Origin: Alistipes timonensis JC136
GTDB lineage: Bacteria > Bacteroidota > Bacteroidia > Bacteroidales > Rikenellaceae
Length of the DNA: 64,000 nucleotides
Assembly (NCBI RefSeq): GCF_900107675.1
Contig: NZ_FNRI01000002.1
Span: 1 to 64,000, forward strand
Reading direction: 5' to 3'
Positions 62,777 to 64,000 of the stretch are shown piece after piece; positions within the stretch are counted from its first letter, which is position 1; the number at the start of each line of letters is the position of its first letter. Under the pieces are notes generated by a model that worked only from the letters and a program-made list of their open reading frames with translations, was not told the DNA's origin and did not search any database. Position numbers and translations under genes: made by a program.

Positions 62777-64000
62777 TTATTTTTTCACCCAGACGGCCAG
62801 TTTTCCGCCGCGGACCTTGAAAAGAGCCTTCCCGTCGTCTCCGATGACGATCTCGTCGTCGTAACTTCCGGTGATCTCGCGCCACGTCTCGTTGGCGTGA
62901 GACAGCCCCACGGACATCACCTTCTCACCGTCCTCGCCATTGGAGAGCAGCAGCGCCAGTCCGGAACCGGGATGCTGTTCGTCGCCCGCACGGGTGAAGC
63001 CCACCGTATTGGGATGGTCGAAATAGTCGGTCTGCTCGCCGAAGGCCCGGGAACGGCGGGCGTCGAGCAGGATGTCGAGGACGGCACGGTGGGGCGACGC
63101 CTCGCCCTTCATGCTGTAATAGTCGCCATAGAAGATACAGGGATACCCCTCCTTCATCAGCAGGATCAGGCCGTAGGCCAGCGGTTTGAACCACGATTTG
63201 ACCTGCGATTCGAGCGAACTTCCGCGCTGCGAGTCGTGATTGTCCACGAACGTCACGGCGAGCGTGGGATATTTCCGTACGAGCGTGTCGTCGAGCAGCG
63301 TCCGCAGGTCGAAATCGCGCCCCTGCTCCGACGCCGAGAAGAGTTTGAAGTGCAGCGGCGCATCGAACAGGTCTACCTGATGGTCCACGGCATTGAGATA
63401 AGCTTCCAGCGACTCGAAATCGCCGCTCCAATACTCGCCGACGGCGTAGAACTCCTTGCCCCGCGAAGCCCGGACGGCACGCATGAAATCGGCAATAAAG
63501 GTGTTCTTAATGTGTTTGAGCGCATCGAGACGCATCCCGTCGGCGTTCAGCGTTCCGGCAATCCACACGCCCCAGCGCTTCATCTCCTCGATCACTTCGG
63601 GATGGTCGAAATCCACGTCGTTGAAGATCAGGAAATCGTAGTTGCCGTTCTCGCCGTCGACACCCTCGCTCCACTTTTTGCCTTCGCCCTGGATGAGGTA
63701 AATGGCGCGTTTGCCGGTCTCGTAAACCTGATCGGTCCCCGAGAAGTGGTACCAGTGCCATTTGAAGGGCGAATACTGCTCGCCGCGCCCCGGAAAGGTG
63801 TATCCGGTCCATCCCTCGACCTCGACGGGCGGACCGATCACCCGTTCGCGGTCGTCGGGATCGACCTCGCAGGCCATGAACTTCTCGGTAAAGTCGGCGC
63901 CGGTCTTCTGGTTCATCACCGTATCGAGATAAACCGAAACGCCGTTGTCGTGCAGCGCCGCGATCGCCTCTTCCAGCTCGCGCCGCGTCCCGTATTTGGT
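62777..64000 (-). CDS. Alpha-amylase, GH13 (5' end outside the window)
   Basis: 408 codons are visible and the frame is open to the right edge (TKYGTRRELEEAIAALHDNGVSVYLDTVMNQ precedes the first in-frame GTG/ATG), so the start is outside. The GH13 catalytic set is complete: nucleophile Asp in ADGMRLDALKH, acid/base Glu in YAVGEYWSG, third Asp in TFVDNHDSQ. The closing all-beta domain C ends in GGKLAVWVKK. The arrangement resembles the bacterial liquefying amylases of subfamily 5. The location of the enzyme cannot be judged without the N-terminus. Confidence 0.93.
   Translation of the reverse strand, partial: TKYGTRRELEEAIAALHDNGVSVYLDTVMNQKTGADFTEKFMACEVDPDDRERVIGPPVEVEGWTGYTFPGRGEQYSPFKWHWYHFSGTDQVYETGKRAIYLIQGEGKKWSEGVDGENGNYDFLIFNDVDFDHPEVIEEMKRWGVWIAGTLNADGMRLDALKHIKNTFIADFMRAVRASRGKEFYAVGEYWSGDFESLEAYLNAVDHQVDLFDAPLHFKLFSASEQGRDFDLRTLLDDTLVRKYPTLAVTFVDNHDSQRGSSLESQVKSWFKPLAYGLILLMKEGYPCIFYGDYYSMKGEASPHRAVLDILLDARRSRAFGEQTDYFDHPNTVGFTRAGDEQHPGSGLALLLSNGEDGEKVMSVGLSHANETWREITGSYDDEIVIGDDGKALFKVRGGKLAVWVKK

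Overview
The window reads as a Bacteroidales chromosome, most likely Alistipes or a close Rikenellaceae relative. The evidence is the GC-rich coding DNA, the many promoters with a TAnnTTTG -7 box in place of a sigma70 -10 box, the general lack of Shine-Dalgarno sequences, a SusC/SusD pair, and housekeeping genes of Bacteroidetes type. The genus is an inference; the order is well supported. The chromosomal backbone is 1-47870 and 62159-64000, and a visibly AT-rich integrated element lies between.

Backbone, left to right: the end of a DsbD-like thiol reductase; ychF, a SIMPL-domain protein, gltX and galM on the plus strand; a SulP transporter (minus) divergent from a thiamine uptake unit (TPP riboswitch, TonB receptor, PnuT-like permease); an MmcQ-like protein; a lipoprotein; a uronate unit (LacI-type regulator, mannonate oxidoreductase of the SDR family, mannonate dehydratase). 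Then a minus-strand run: lipid kinase, pepD, phoH, a beta-barrel protein and an MFS transporter. Next come a CPA2 antiporter, der and catalase (plus); a DEAD-box helicase, miaB and a YitT protein (minus); plsY and an acyl-CoA synthetase (plus). A Tricorn-like S41 protease is frameshifted in an 11-G tract. A SusC/SusD locus follows with a zinc metallopeptidase and a DUF4302-like lipoprotein, then a LytTR-type two-component pair, a lone HsdR-N domain protein and a GH2-like pseudoenzyme. The right end holds a small Ser/Gly-rich protein and a cut alpha-amylase.

From 47871 to 62158 a 14-kb element sits between two direct copies of tRNA-Lys(CTT) with its terminator. Its left half is a replication/recombination core: tyrosine integrase, acidic protein, SF2 helicase-like protein with an altered P-loop, a palindrome cluster followed by a winged-helix initiator-like protein, a small protein, a Sak4-like RecA-fold ATPase and a DUF3871 protein. 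I see no relaxase, coupling protein, conjugation or capsid gene, so it looks more like a satellite or minimal integrative element than an ICE or prophage. The right half is cargo: a standalone DUF4062 protein, a Fic protein, a 28-residue membrane peptide, a strongly structured RNA of about 230 nt ending in an intrinsic terminator, a small protein translationally coupled to a BspA-type LRR lipoprotein, another small protein coupled to a retropepsin-like protein, and a two-TM protein like putative abortive-infection proteins. The stretch from fic to the membrane protein is enclosed by perfect 13-bp inverted repeats, with a third copy behind the initiator gene.

Intergenic DNA of the backbone also carries a recurrent mini-hairpin (GC stem, TAAGA-like loop, TTTTAG-like tail) in at least six places. 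Two of them lie inside the 3' ends of convergent genes and give both proteins the same C-terminal peptide.
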